Shown here: in pieces, positions 20,205 through 32,317 of the stretch
How positions within the stretch are numbered: position 1 is the stretch's first letter
Layout of the letters: each line of letters opens with the position of its first letter
Assembly (NCBI GenBank): GCA_025526915.1
Contig: JAHLKH010000069.1
Span: 1-64,000, forward strand
Direction: 5' to 3'
DNA length: 64,000 bases
DNA from: Entophlyctis helioformis
Lineage: Eukaryota > Chytridiomycota > Chytridiomycetes > Chytridiales > Chytriomycetaceae
Translations under genes and position numbers: made by a program
Notes under the pieces: model-generated
The model's database searches: none
The model's input: the letters and a program-made list of their open reading frames with translations, nothing else
Told to the model about the DNA's origin: nothing

Positions 20205-22557
20205 ACAGTCTGGCACACCCAGCGAGGCATCCGTCACAAGCCTGACGGCCGCCACACGCACGTCCGCCATATCTGCGTCTGAGCATGGCTCTGCCCCGAC
20301 GCCGCCCCAACAGCAGCCTGCCACGCAAGCTCCGCCGTCCGAGACGTCATCCGCGCCAGACGCTGCCGCTGCAAGCAACTCCGCCTCCGCCACGGCCGCT
20401 GCACACGCCAATGCAGGCTCGGCTGGATCTGGCGACGGATCTGGCGACGGTGCAGGCGCCGAGGCCGAGTCGCTGCGCAGGAGCGGCAGCCGCGACAGCA
20501 GCGACAGCAGCATCAGCGCGAGCGTCGACAACATCATCGTCACCTTGGAGCGCGTGGCTCAGCAGCAGCGAGCCTCCCATCTGCAATCCCAGCAGCCGCC
20601 ACCTCGCCAATCTTTCCCGCACGCTGACCAGCAGGCACAGGCACAGGCTCAGACGCAAGTGCACACGCAGCAGCAGTCGCAGTCGCAACAGCCGCAACAG
20701 CCCAACCCCCACCAGTCGCTGCCCCTGTCCATGGCACCGCCGCTTGCTGTCGAATCGCCCTACGCCCAGATGGGAGCTCCCGCCGCGGCCCCTGCGCCAG
20801 CTGCTGCCGACACGGCCGCCACCACGGCCCCGCAGCCTGCGCTCCAGCCTGCGCTCCAGCCACCGCTGCAGTTCAGGCCCATGATGCCTCGGCCGCCGTT
20901 CCCGCGGCCCATGGGGGTTGCTCCTGTGCAGCCGCAGATGCCAATGCCGCAGATGCCGATGCAGCCGCAGATGCCGCCCAGCCAGCCGCCAAGCCTGCAG
21001 CAGATGCCACAGCAGATGCCGCCGCTCGCTCCGCCCGGCACGTACTGGAACCCGATGCCGAACCCGCAGGCCGCCGCGCTCGCCCGCAACGACAGCGACA
21101 ACATGTCGGTGCGCTCGGATGCCACGGCGATGCCGCAGTCGCTCATCGACGATGCGGTCGCCGCGCAGGGCGCCGAGTCGCTCGAGTCGTTCCGCAAGCG
21201 GGCCAAGAAGTCCAAGGACCTCGAGATGTACGTCGAGCTGGCCAAGCGCCTGATCCAGCTGGCCGACGACCTGCCCACGCGGCTGGCCGGGCACCCGCCC
21301 AAGAAGATCCGCAAGAACCAGGACCTGCTCAACCAGGAGGCCGTGCAGTGGCTGCAGAAGGCCGCCGCCGGCCTGGGCATCGGCAAGCCGGGCCACCCCG
21401 AGGCGCTGTTCCTGCTGGCCGACTGCTACGGCAGCGGCGCGCTCGGCCTCGCCATCGACCACGACCGGGCCTTCAACCTGTACGCCCAGTCCGCCAAGCA
21501 GAACCACCCCGGCGCCACGTACCGGGCCGCCGTCTCGTACGAGGTCGGCGCCGGCACCAAGCGCGACGCCCCCAGAGCCATCCAGTTCTACCGCAAGGCG
21601 GCCGCCCTCGGCGACACCGCCGCCATGTTCAAGCTCGGCATGATCCTGCTGCACGGCCTGCTCGGCCAGCCGCAGAACGCCCGCGAGGGCGTGACGCTGC
21701 TCAAGCGCGCCGCCTCGCAGGCCGACGAGACGACCCCGCACGCCCTCCATGAGCTGGCCTCGCTGTACGAGGGCAACGTGCCCAACCTCACCAACGTCGT
21801 CATTCCCGTAAGTGCGCCTGCTGGCGTCTGCCCCCGTCGCATCCCCCCTCGTTGGCGTCGGCGTCTGTCTGCCGTTTGCTGCACCGCCGCCTTGCATTGC
21901 ATTGCCACTGCCCGTGCACGTTCGCTGTGCACTGCCACTGCCACAACTCCTTGCGATCCGCGACTGACGCTTGCCATCCCCCCCGTTCGGCAGGACCCTG
22001 CATACGCCTACGAGCTGTTCCTGCAGAGTGCCAAGCTGGGCTATGCACCCTCCCAGACCAAGCTCGGCCTCGCACACGAGTACGGACACCTCGGCCTCGC
22101 CGTCGAGCCGCGCCGGTCGATCGCCTGGTACTCCAAGGCCGCCGAGCAGGGCGACCCCGAAGCCGAGCTTGCGCTCTCTGGCTGGTACCTCACGGGCTCG
22201 ACCGAGGGCTCGGCCGAGGTGCTGCGCCAGAGCGACCAGGAGGCGTACCTGTGGGCACGCAAAGCGGCCGACAAGGGTCTCGCCAAGGCCGAGTACGCCG
22301 TGGGCTACTTTTTGGAGAACGGCGTCGGCATCCGCGCAGATGTCGACGAGGCGCGGCGTTGGTACATGCGCGCAGCTGCCCAGAGCAACAAGCGCGCCAT
22401 CCAGCGGCTGACGGAGCTGACGATGCTCGCCGAGGGATCGAGTCTCCCCGCTGACCAGCAGGGATCCAAGACAGGCGGTGGCAGCGGGAGTGGCGGGCCC
22501 TCTTCGCGCGACTTTCGGAAAACCAACAATGCAAACAACGAGTGCTCGATCATGTAG
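18713..22557 (+). CDS. SKT5: SKT5/Chs4-like chitin synthase activator with Sel1 repeats and CaaX box
   Basis: Three exons (18713-18954, 19200-21807, 21994-22557) join in phase to 1137 residues. In yeast Skt5/Chs4 anchors and activates chitin synthase III at the bud neck. The N-terminal two thirds is disordered and rich in Gln, Pro, Met and Ser, with two poly-Gln tracts (about residues 44-65 and 404-416). From about residue 740 the sequence becomes ordered: ESFRKRAKKSKDLEMYVELA leads into seven or so Sel1-type repeats (e.g. AFNLYAQSAKQNHPGATYRAA, AIQFYRKAAALGDTAAMFKLG, AYELFLQSAKLGYAPSQTKLG, SIAWYSKAAEQGDPEAELAL). The last four residues are CSIM, a farnesylation CaaX box also found in Skt5 proteins. 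Intron 1 is 245 bases and intron 2 is 186 bases. The Sel1 half uses almost only G/C third positions, unlike the N-terminus. Confidence 0.9.
18845..18917 (+). repeat. (CAG)n repeat encoding poly-Gln
   Basis: Near-pure CAG run in exon 1 of the SKT5-like gene, encoding about 24 Gln interrupted by one Pro. A second CAG run is at about 20167-20200. Such tracts are length-variable between strains in many fungi. Confidence 0.85.
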
Positions 22558-23180
22558 CCAGCCATTTCGCATCCTCAACCCTCGACTCCCTCCCTCGTCG
22601 CACTCTTCTTTCATGTCTGCTCTTGCATCTGCCTACCCACCAACCCACCAACCCACCCACTTTCTTCTATCTCTTCTTGCCCTCTTGCCATTCCCACACC
22701 TTGCATTCACGGTCCTTGTTATCAATGAACAGACAAGGCTCGCTCACTGACAGGATCTCTCTCTCTCTCTCTCTCTCTCTTCCCCGGCACGCATCAGAAA
22801 CGGGCCACGGGCAGTGCAAGTGCAGTTGATGTGTAGTTGATGTGCTTGATGTGTTGCAGACGAAGTTCATTTTGTTTTGCTTCGCAATAGACATGCGGGT
22901 GTGTGAGTGTGTGAGTGAGTGAGAGTGTGTGAGAGAGACGGACGTGTGTAGCGGCAAGTATGGCAGTAAGATCACGGCTGTAAGGTAAGGGGTGTGTAGG
23001 TGGATGGATGTGTGCTGGCGGGATGGAGATGGAGATGGACGGAACCGAGGGTAATAAAAAGAAGGAAATGTGCGCAAGGGAGGGAAACAGAGAGGAAAGG
23101 TGGGGGGGCGACGAGAAAGAGGGTGAGGCGGGGCGGTGGATAAAAAAGTACTAGGGTGATCAACAAGAACCGTCTCTGTA
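22558..23180. other. Convergent intergenic region with simple repeats
   Basis: About 620 bases between the stop codons of the SKT5-like gene (+) and the adenylyl cyclase (-). It contains a (CT)n run at about 22756-22780, GTGTGAG/GTGAGTGAG-type runs at about 22900-22935, and purine-rich stretches. Frames crossing it are simple-sequence artefacts. It should hold the two 3' untranslated regions. Confidence 0.55.
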
Positions 23181-26100
23181 TCATAGGTTGACCCATATCT
23201 TTTCAAACTCTTGCGTGGCTTGTAGCCGCTTGAGTGTTGCTTTTGCCGACTCTGCCGCTGCGGTCGACGCGGGTCCCGGCGGGTCCGAGTACTGCGCCAC
23301 GAGCACCTGCAGAAACGCCTGCACGATGAGCGCCTCGGACTTGGTGTCCGTCAGGCCCTTTTGCCATGCCGCGACGGCTTTGGGCCGTTGCTTGGCCAGC
23401 AGGAGCCGCATGCCCTTGAAGATGCGGCGCGTCGGGTCCGCGCAGACGAGGCCCTTCATGGTCTTGAGCGTGCGGTTGGTCTTGGCGCAGAGACTGTCGA
23501 CGAGCTTGCGATTGGGGCCGTCGTCGAGCTGGTGCTTCTCGTACGCGGAGAAGAGCACAAACGCGTAGCAGAGGATGCCCTGGAAGAGGTTGAGCGGGTG
23601 CACGAGCGGCTTGGACACGATCTGCGCAAACGACGCGAGGTCGGTATGCACAGCGACGTCGTGGCCGAGATGGATGCGCACGAGCAACCGCAGACCGTCG
23701 TATGCAACCAGCTGGCCCGGTGTGGACGGCTGGCTTGCCGGCCGCGTCGTCCAGATCTCGTCAAACTGCTTCACAAGGTCTTGCAACTCGGCCACGGGCT
23801 CGGGCGACGACAGCAGGTTCTCCATGATGAGGTAGCAGCCCCAAAACCGGCCCAGCCACGACTCCTTCTGGATCGCAAACGCGTACAGCTCCCGCGACGT
23901 TATCAACGCGAGCGGCCGCGACACGCCGTACCCTTGGATCGTCGCGCGCAGGGACAGTGCCCGTAGCCGCGAGTACACATCTCCCGCCAGCGACCCGAGG
24001 TAGTTCCACGAGTCCAGCGACTTGAGCGCATTCTCCCACCTGCCCATGTAAAAGAGCAGGAGCGACTGGTTGGCCACAATCTGGATGGACGTGTAAATGT
24101 CCGCCCGGTTGTCGAGCTTGTCCGCCGCCTCAATGTAAGCAATCGACATTTGCGGCCGGATTTGCGCCGTCCACAGCATGATGGACCCAAACGAAAAGAA
24201 CCGCGCGAGCATGGGCTCGTGGTGCGTGTCTTGCGCCATGTTGAGGCCCATGAGCACACACAGCTGGTGCCGCGGAAAGTCGCCGATGCGGTGATACAAA
24301 TCGGCAAGAACAAGCAAGACGTGCTGGATGCCGTGCGCAGGCGTCTGCCGCATCACGCTGGTATCGCGCATCAGCGACTGCGAGGTATTCCGGTCCTTGG
24401 TCGTGTGCTTGGACGCTGATGACGAGTGGTGCATGTTTTGGGAGATTCGCGGATGTTGGTGGGCAGACAGTTGCTGGTGGGGTGTGGCTTGCTGCGACTG
24501 CGTCGGCGTGGGCTGGGATTGGGACTGCAATTGCAACTGCGCATGCAGCGCCGCTGCCGGCGTCGAGTGCGGCTGCAAGGACTGCTGCGCCGGCAGACCG
24601 TCGCCACTGTCTGTCGTCGTGGGTATTGCTCCTGCAGACGCGTTCTGGCTGCCTGGCCCGGTTGCCGTGCCCGGCGCGCCGCCCGCTATTGCCGATCCCG
24701 ATCCTGCCCCCGATGCCGGCGCTGTCGCTGTCACGACTCCGAGCGTCCCTGCCGTCACGAGCGCTGTGGATGTGCCTGGCGCTGCAATGCCCGACGCCCC
24801 CACAAGCACAGAGGGTGCTGTGGGTATGGACGAGCTCAGCATCGCGTTGCCACTCATGCTGCCGTGAACACTACTCGTGCCAAACGATCCTCCCGCGTTG
24901 GCCATGCCACCCGATGTCGGCGGCGCCATGGCATTCATGGTCGACGCCACCAACGGGCCTCCTGCTCCTCCTCCTCCACTTCCACCGGCACCACCCGCAC
25001 TCATTGCGGCCTGGTTCGTGGATGTGGACAAATCAGCTCGCCGTGATGCAGACGTGACAAGGTTGTTGAGCGAGTACGACGACAGTGACCGCGGAGACCG
25101 GTAGCAGTGCGTGTAGTCCATCTTCTCGTCGCCACCTGCTGCCCCTGCACCCGCACCGCCAGGCGATCCAGCCGCAGATCCGCCGTTCCCGCCGCCGTTC
25201 CCGCCGCCGCCGCCGCCCTTGGCCTGCAGTTGCTGAAAGTAGTTGGCCTCGCGCTGCTGGCGTATCCGCAGCTGCTTGCGCATCTGCCAGGAAATCCGAA
25301 ACCGCGACTCGGGCAGCGGCGACGCATACAACCGCAATGCCTCTGTCAGGTTCTTCTCGGCCTCGACGAGCTCCTCCTTGATAAAGAGCGCGTGGCCAAG
25401 CTCCCGGTGCCAGTTGGCGACGGTCGAGTTCTTAAAGTCCATGCCCTCGGGCAAGTCCTTGCGGAACAGCCCTGCAATGTCCAACAGCTGCCGGTAAAAC
25501 TTGATCGAGTCGTCCATCGACCCGCGCTCGTAGTAGTAGTTGGCGACCATCTCGAGATAGTGGATCTTTTTCCGCGTCTGCGTCGCATCGGCCTCCATGA
25601 AATGCTCGAAAATCGGAATGAGATACCGGTGGCGGTTCGAGTCATTGAGACGGGTTTCGTAGTACGTGCCGACGTGCTGGTGCAGCCGCTGGCGCTGCTT
25701 GTGCACCATCATGGAGTAGATGCATTTGCGGACGACGGCGGATTTGAACTGAAAGTGCACGCCTTCCGGGGTCGTGTTCTCTCGTTGCAGGAACCCGTAC
25801 TTGTCGGTCGCTTGCACGCCGCGGATGATCTGCGAGTAGTTTTTGCGGTCAATCTGCTCGTACACGCTGGCCATGCCCGTCAGAAAAAAGAGCACGTCGT
25901 CCAGCAGGAACCGCTGGCCGAGCACCGCCGCCACCTTGAGGAACAGCTGGAAGTTGCGGTCGAGCCGGTCAAACTGCGCCAGGATCAGCGACTGGTTGTC
26001 GTAGCCCAGCACAAGCTGCTCGTAGTCGAAATCGCCGTTGGGCGTGGTCAGCGTGCCGTCGGGGGTCATGCGCCACTGGCCAGAGTCCTTCATGGCGGCC

Positions 26101-29100
26101 GTCAGCGACCGGATAAAGAACGGGTTGCCATCCGTGCGCTTGTAGATGCTCTCGACAATCTTGGACGACACCTTGGATATCGCGTTGCCCGTCCACGCTG
26201 CAATGATGAGCTGCTGCGTCTCTTCCAGCGTCAGGCCCTCGACCGTGAGCGTCGTGGTCCGAGGCAGATGCTCGATCCGCCGCAGGTAGTTCATGTTCTC
26301 CTTGCTCTCGTACGATCCCTCGGGCCGCGTGAAGATAAACACGCAGACCTTGGAGCACGACGACAGGATCTCCAGAAGCAACTCCCACGACATGGTGTCC
26401 ATCCATTGCGCCTCATTCATGATGATCACCAGCTTGTTGGTCTCGGACAGCGTGGCAATCACTCGCGCAAGCACGTTGCACAGCTGGCGGATCCGCACCC
26501 GGGCACCCGTCTGCACGTCTGGATCTAGCTCCTCGTCCTTCTCGGGCATGACAATCTCAAACAGCGCCGCGTCGTCGGGGTTCTCGTTGATCTTGGCCAG
26601 TGCGAGACCGAGACGCGCTTGGAACGAGCCTGGCTGAGGGCCGTCGCTCTCGGGCGTCATCTCGTTCTGCTGGGCAAGCGCGGACATGTGCCGAACACGT
26701 CCACCTTGTCCGCCATCGAGGTACTCGTCGCTATCCATATCGGACTTGAGCACCGACATCCTCCGCGGCTTCGATGGCGTGTGGGATTGAACCGGCGTCG
26801 CCTGCTGGGTGCCTGCCGGTGTCGTCACGACGGGCGACATGGGGTTGCTGTCTGCTCCCTTGTTGCCGCTGCCGTTGTCGCTTGCGTTGGGAAGAAGGAG
26901 GCCAGGTGGACGCAACTTTGCCAAGGACGGATTCTTGAGTGGCGTCTGCGCCGCCTCAGATCCTGGGAAAGGCTCTGTTTGCGAAACACGCGCCGTGATC
27001 TCGATCTCTGGTATAGCCAGGGATTGCACTCCGTTGACCATGTCGCGGTCATCGTCGACAGCCGGCGTGCCCGCGGATGCATCATTGTACAGAGGCACAG
27101 AATCTTGCTTGTCTGGGAGCGGTGGCAGATCGTCAATCTTGAGGCTGGAGGCTTCCTTGGCCTTGTTCTCCCGCTTGACGACCAGAGCGTCTGCAATCGG
27201 CGATGGCATGATCGGCGTCAACGGCATCTCGCCTTGCTGCAAGTCCTGGATGGATATCGTCGGGGGAGGCACGCCAAAGCTGTTCTTCTCGTCATAGGAT
27301 CCCGACTCGATCAAGCCAACCAGATCGTACACGAGCGACTGCCACGGGAAGTATGGTGTTGCCTTTTCCATTTCAACGCTGTTTCCAATGCTGTTTTTGT
27401 TGTCCGCGGCACGCGATCAATGTATGCGTCAGCAGTGATTCACAGCATGCGCGACAGAGTCTGCTCTGTTGCCTGATGCGGTTTCGGAACATACCAGACG
27501 TGTGCGTGGTGCTTGATTGACTCTGTCTTTGCATATCCAACAAGCGTCGACAAGCCCTGGCCGCCATCAGCCTGGATGACAATGGCGTCCGAAGTGTCGT
27601 CGGTGTCAATGCGCTCGATCGCGTCCAGGATGCACTTGCGCTCCTTGTCGCGGCCAATAAACGCATACGCATCCACCGACTTGGTGACCTTGTTCTTCTT
27701 GCTGGACTCGGGCACGGCCGTGTTGGGTCGAAATATAGAAATGGCCGAGTTCTTGCCCTTGACCTTTGTCTCGCCAAGATTCTCAAAGGTAAAGTCGCTC
27801 TCGCACAGATTAAACGTCTTTTCGTCGCAAAGAATACCGGATGCGGCCTCGACATGGCACATGAGACGTGCGGCCATGTTGATCGAGTCGCCCATCTGTT
27901 CCAGCACGCCAGCCAATGCACCAAGTGGCATTAGATGCATGTGGTCTCGCAAGATGCCCCAGCATCGGCACACGCAAGCGTCACGTACCACTGCATACTC
28001 TGCACGGCCCAGAGCACCCACACCGCCATAAGACACGACGCCGGTGGTGATACCGATCGAAAAGTCGTCAAAAATGTCGAGAAACTTGTCGCGGATCTCG
28101 ATGCCGGCCTTGATGCCCAGCCCGGCATCATTCTCGTGCGCGAGCGGAGGCAGACCAAAGAAGCACAGGATCACAGCACCCTTGTCGTCGACATGGAACT
28201 GCCGCAGACTGCCCTCGCACCGGTGTAAGGCCGCCTGCACAATAGAGATAGCGCGCTGCGACTCGTCTAAAATGTCGTTGCGGTGAACCACCTGGAGCGA
28301 CCCGACCTTGATAAAGATGGTGGTGACCTGGCGCAGTTCGGTCAAATTAAGCAGCTCAAGAAGACCCGAGTCCATTTGGAAGAGCCGTGACTGGTTGATA
28401 TCTGCCTGCAGCTTGAAGAGAGCCGTGCGGTCCACAAAGAGTTTGTACAGGTCGACATTGGCTTCCATCTGGCGTGCGTCCTTGAACACGATCTCGTCCT
28501 CGACGTCTGGCGGCGCGTGGCCTTTGCGTTCGGCCTTTTCGAGGCCCGTCAGAATGATACAGCGCTTGTCGTAGTCTCCCAGATTAACGGTTGCGATATC
28601 AATGACGCACGCCAGCCATTTGAGTGCTTGATGGGACAATGCGAGTTCGCCTGTGCATCCATGGCCATGTTATGCAATGCCAATCAAGTGGACATGTGAG
28701 AAGCCATCTTCCACATACCAAGCACACAACGCCGAGCATCAAACGTTGTCCTGCTTACCGGCTTTGGCAAGATCCAGCACTTGCGACAGCTGGTTGACAC
28801 CATCACCTGCGATAAAGTGCTCCCATCGTCCAGGCTCGCCGCCGACCAGCACATCGTAGACAAGACCCGCACCGATTCCAAGATGGATGCGCAGGATCTT
28901 TGTGGGGCAGTCGTCAATGTCAATGTCGTAGGTGCCGAGCTTTGTCAATAGTGTCAAGCAACAATGTGACGCCTTGTACACGAGCTCGCCGCGTATCTTG
29001 TCTTGACTTGCGTCTGTGAGATTGGTTGCCTTTTCAGACTTCCAGCAAAAGATGACGGCGTCGCCTGTGGTGCAAGTAACCAGAGTGCGCATGTGTCAGC

Positions 29101-30223
29101 ACCATTGGCCAGCAGAGGAAACAAGGGTAGGGAAGCTGGGGAGGAGTGGGTGATTGTGCGCTCGCTTATTCCAGGATGGCTGGCGTGTCGATGGTGCGGC
29201 TGATGGTTGCAGACGATGACCAACGACACGAGACCTGGGTATCGATATGGGGCTCAAAGCCGCAGTTCCGAAAAGGTGGAACAGGCCCGCGATCATGGAG
29301 ACTGCGGACTTGAAAGTTCCGGGGGGAAAAAGGCAGCAGGAAAAGGCACGTCATGCGAGCAGAGCGACGGCGAGCCTACCAGCAAACTTGACAATATCAC
29401 CGCCGTGCGTGACGATTGTTTGAATAATCTAGCGGTGCGGCAGTTGGAGTTGGCGGTTCAAAGAGTTAAGCCGAGCGTGATCCGCGCCATGGTTGCAGCA
29501 TTGTGCCATGCATGACTTGTCAGTATCACGCAAGGCCGCGCTGATCTCATGCATTCCATGCATCCAGAGAAACGATCGACGCGGCTGGCTAAAAGGACGC
29601 AACATGCACGACACGAAAGGCAGACGAGCGGCGACTCACCTTGTCTAGGTATCCTTTCATAGTTTTGGTCAGAAGCTCTGCACCGACGGGCCCGCGCTCG
29701 GCGAGAACGGCAGTGAGCTTGAGTAGCCGCTGACGTCGACCATGACGACAGCGGCGAATGCTTCTGTTGCAGACGGTACTAAACGCGGTACCGCGAGAGG
29801 CTCTTGGGAGCCTTCGGATTTGAGAGCCACCTCTGCGCACATTTGGTAGCACACTCTCCGGACCTGCTTGGAAACAAAGTTTGGGATGATCTGGTCGAGC
29901 TGGCCCTCATTCGACGACGGCAGGCTTCCAGAGAACCCGAGCATGTTGCCCATGCCCGCCGCATTGATGAGCGATTTGAGGGACTGCTCGTTGCCAGTCG
30001 AGTCGTTGCGTTTGATCGGATTCCAGCTCTGCCTTCTCCAGGACCCTTCGGGCGTCGAAGAGACGGCTGCTGCTGATCCAGCCGAGGCTGCTTGTTGGTT
30101 TGTTGCGTGTGCTGATAGTGATGAGGATGCATTTTCGTCTGGGCGTGGTAGTGGCATGTCGTCCGCACTGGCCTGAGCCGAGTGAGACTGCTGGTGCTTT
30201 CGAATAGAATGGACGGCCCGCAT
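23181..30223 (-). CDS. ADCY10: Soluble-type adenylyl cyclase (ADCY10-like): two class III cyclase domains plus NTPase/TPR-like region; one frame disruption
   Basis: Six exons: 30223-29640, 29428-29380, 29064-28759, 28650-27989, 27895-27495, 27390-23181. They total about 2070 residues once one frame step near 29720 is allowed. The first cyclase domain (about 155-350) has both metal-site aspartates: VMVDVSGYSKLT and GGDIVKFAGDAVIFCW. The second (about 360-590) has FIKVGSL in place of the first metal site, then HVDDKGAVILCFFG and GDSINMAARLM, so it looks like the non-catalytic partner, as in mammalian sAC. An AAA/NTPase-like region follows, but its P-loop reads ADGGQGLSTL, lacking the usual GK[ST] lysine. 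A long helical C-terminal half is broken by a Gly/Ser/Ala/Gln-rich insert of about 270 residues (near 25230-24420). The enzyme makes cAMP and is bicarbonate-responsive in animals. Introns are GT-AG; intron 4 (27988-27896) is 93 bases and stop-free. Confidence 0.87.
29718..29724 (-). other. Frame disruption in the first catalytic domain of the adenylyl cyclase
   Basis: On the minus strand the conserved VMVDVSGYS is followed in the next frame by KLTAVLAERGP, the normal continuation of the domain. One base is missing at the TC/AAG junction, or a -1 shift on TCA-A occurs. No splice signals could explain it. Confidence 0.8.
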
Positions 30224-30422
30224 CCACTACAAGGAGCAACTCGGCATGCAGCGCTGGGCGAGGAAGCAGCGATGACGGGAGTGATCCGAGTCAGCGAGAA
30301 TGTGTTGGTTGTTTGTGGATTGACGATGCTTCTGTATGCGGCTGTTGTTGGCGTTGTGGTGTCGTGTGATGGGCGGTCGTGTTGTCGAGAGTTGAGCGTC
30401 GAGTGAAGGTGGCGTGTGAGGA

Positions 30423-30560
30423 AGTGTGTGTTAGAGTGGGTGAGTGAGCGAGCGTGTATGTGTATGTGTATGCGTGCGTGTGTGTGTGTAGTGTGTGCGT
30501 GTGCGTGTGTGTAGGTGTGCGTGTGTGTGTGTGCGTGTATGTGTGCGTGTGGAATCCAGG
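30423..30560. repeat. TG-rich simple-sequence block
   Basis: Imperfect (TG)n with CGTG and TATG variants over about 135 bases, upstream of the adenylyl cyclase start codon. It is a candidate Z-DNA-forming tract. Confidence 0.8.
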
Positions 30561-32176
30561 ACGTGTCGAGCCGTGTGCGTCCAGACCGACGCGATTTGTT
30601 TGGGCGTGGCACGCAAGCAGGCACACAGACAGACGGGCAGGCGGGCAGGATTGTGCGAGCCAAGAAAAGTAAGTCACGGCAGGCAGGTGATGGGCGACGC
30701 GAACGTGGAGTCGCAAGGCATGCGTGTCAGTAGAAGAGAATGCAAAAGGCGGCAGGTTGGAATGGGGATGCGTGCTATAAAGCGCGCAGTGGCGGCGCGG
30801 GGGCTCTCCCGTGCGTGTTTGCATGTCAGGCGGGTTCGGCAGCCCGGCCAGCCCCCAGCCAGCCAGGCAGCCAGCTCCCCAGCCAAAATGGCAGGCAATG
30901 CTCTGTCCTTCGGGGATGCAGATGCAGATGCGCACGTCTGCCCACGAATCAGCGGGACGGTTGTCCGCCTCGGCTGTCTGGCCAACAAACTGGGCCGGAC
31001 CGGATGCGACGGCTGGGCTGGCTGGGCTGGAGGGGCTGGATGGGGCGGGGCCGCACTGCGCTGCGCTGAATCTGTCTGTGTTGGGCATTCCGGGCGAGCT
31101 GGGCGGCAGGGGGGAGATGCGAGCGGGCCAAACAGTACCTTGCCAAGGCTGCGACTGCCTGTGTTTTCGTCTCGACTCGAGTCTGATCTGCCGAGCGCTG
31201 GTCTCGTCCCGAGCAGCGGGGCGGGGGGCGAGCAGGAACCGGACCGGGCGGGGCGGGGCGGGGCTGGGCAGAGGCAGGGGATCTGACGTGCGATGCTGCG
31301 GAGGTGGTGCTACGCAGACGCAATCAGCCGGGAGATGCCTGCGAGCGGCCTGTCTGTCTGTGGTTGTGGTTGCGGTCGCGGTTGCGGTTGTGCGGGTGAG
31401 GGCTGGTGTGCGACGGAGTGTATCTGGCGGAATGGAATGCGTATCGTGGCGTGGCTTTGCCGACAAACACTCGCGGGGATTATTGTGCGTGCGGGCGGCT
31501 GTGGCGACGTGTTGTGTCGCTGCGGCGTGGGCGGCTGCGGCGGGACGTCTGCGGTACGAGCGGCTGCGGCTGCGTCTGCTTCTGCGTCTGCGTCTGCGTC
31601 TGCGTCTGCGGTGCGGGCGGCTGCGGCGGGTCTCGTGCTTTCCGGCTGCTCCTCGTCCCGTGCGGCGTGCGCTTTGTGCGGTTTGGCCAAGAGCGAATTC
31701 AAAATCCGCCTTTGGCCTTGGTCTCGCCCGCTCGCCCGCCCGCCCGCCCGCCTTCCCGCCCAATTCCGCCTCGGCCCATCTCGGCCCATCTCATCTCAAC
31801 TCAACTCAGCTCAGCTCAGCCAGCCTCTCTTCCTCTTTGCCGTCTGTCGTCTTTGCCGTCTTCTACTTTGGTGTGGCCCCCACCCGCCGGCTATGCTCAT
31901 GCCTGTCTGTCTGTCTGTCTGTCTGTCTGCACGCCCCAGCGGCTGTCCGTCGGCCACGCTGCCACTCAGCTGCCACTCAGCTGCCTGGCCACCCAATCCA
32001 GCTGGCATTCCCCCGCCCCATTGCAACGACGCAATGTCCGTGATGCGGTGAATTCTCGGATGGATGTGCGAGATATGTGCGGTGGCTCAGCCGGCCCATG
32101 GCGGCTCTGCACCACCTGCCCTTGTGAGCAGCCCGCCAAGCCATTCTCTACTTGCCAGAACCAGCTTGGCTCGCTG

Positions 32177-32309
32177 CATCCATCCATCCATCCATCCATC
32201 CATCCATCCATCCATCCATCCATCCATCCATCCATCCATCCATCCATCCATCCATCCATCCATCCATCCATCCATCCATCCATCCATCCATCCATCCATC
32301 CATCCATCC
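32177..32309. repeat. (CATC)n tetranucleotide microsatellite, about 33 copies
   Basis: Uninterrupted CATC units end nine bases before the FERM-gene start codon, so the array would lie in the 5' leader of that mRNA. In the frame of the start it could be read as Ile-His-Pro-Ser repeats, but I consider it untranslated. Confidence 0.93.
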
Positions 32310-32317
32310 CCCTCAAA

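Larger units (their letters stand above)
30224..32317. other. Two-kilobase gene-free divergent region with simple sequence
   Basis: The region lies between the divergent adenylyl cyclase and FERM genes. It holds TG/TGCG-rich simple sequence (about 30423-30560), a TATAAAG at 30776, G-rich runs with repeated GGGGCGGGGC (about 31200-31270), CGTCTG repeats (about 31570-31610), CTCAGCTCAG and CTGTCTGT runs, and a long CATC array ending beside the FERM start. Long open frames exist in several frames and both strands at once, but they are Arg/Thr/His- or Cys-rich with no family signature. I call none of them genes. Confidence 0.5.

Noticed and set aside
20347..22614. 755-codon minus-strand frame opposite the SKT5-like gene
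   Set aside because: It is an antisense shadow of high-GC3 codons in the Sel1 region. The plus strand shows clear Sel1 repeats and a CaaX box.
30291..31763. Long minus-strand open frame (about 490 codons) and overlapping plus-strand frames at 30495-31286, 30811-32043 and 31406-32317
   Set aside because: Several frames on both strands are open at the same time in high-GC simple sequence. The products are Arg/Thr/His/Cys-rich with no family signature.
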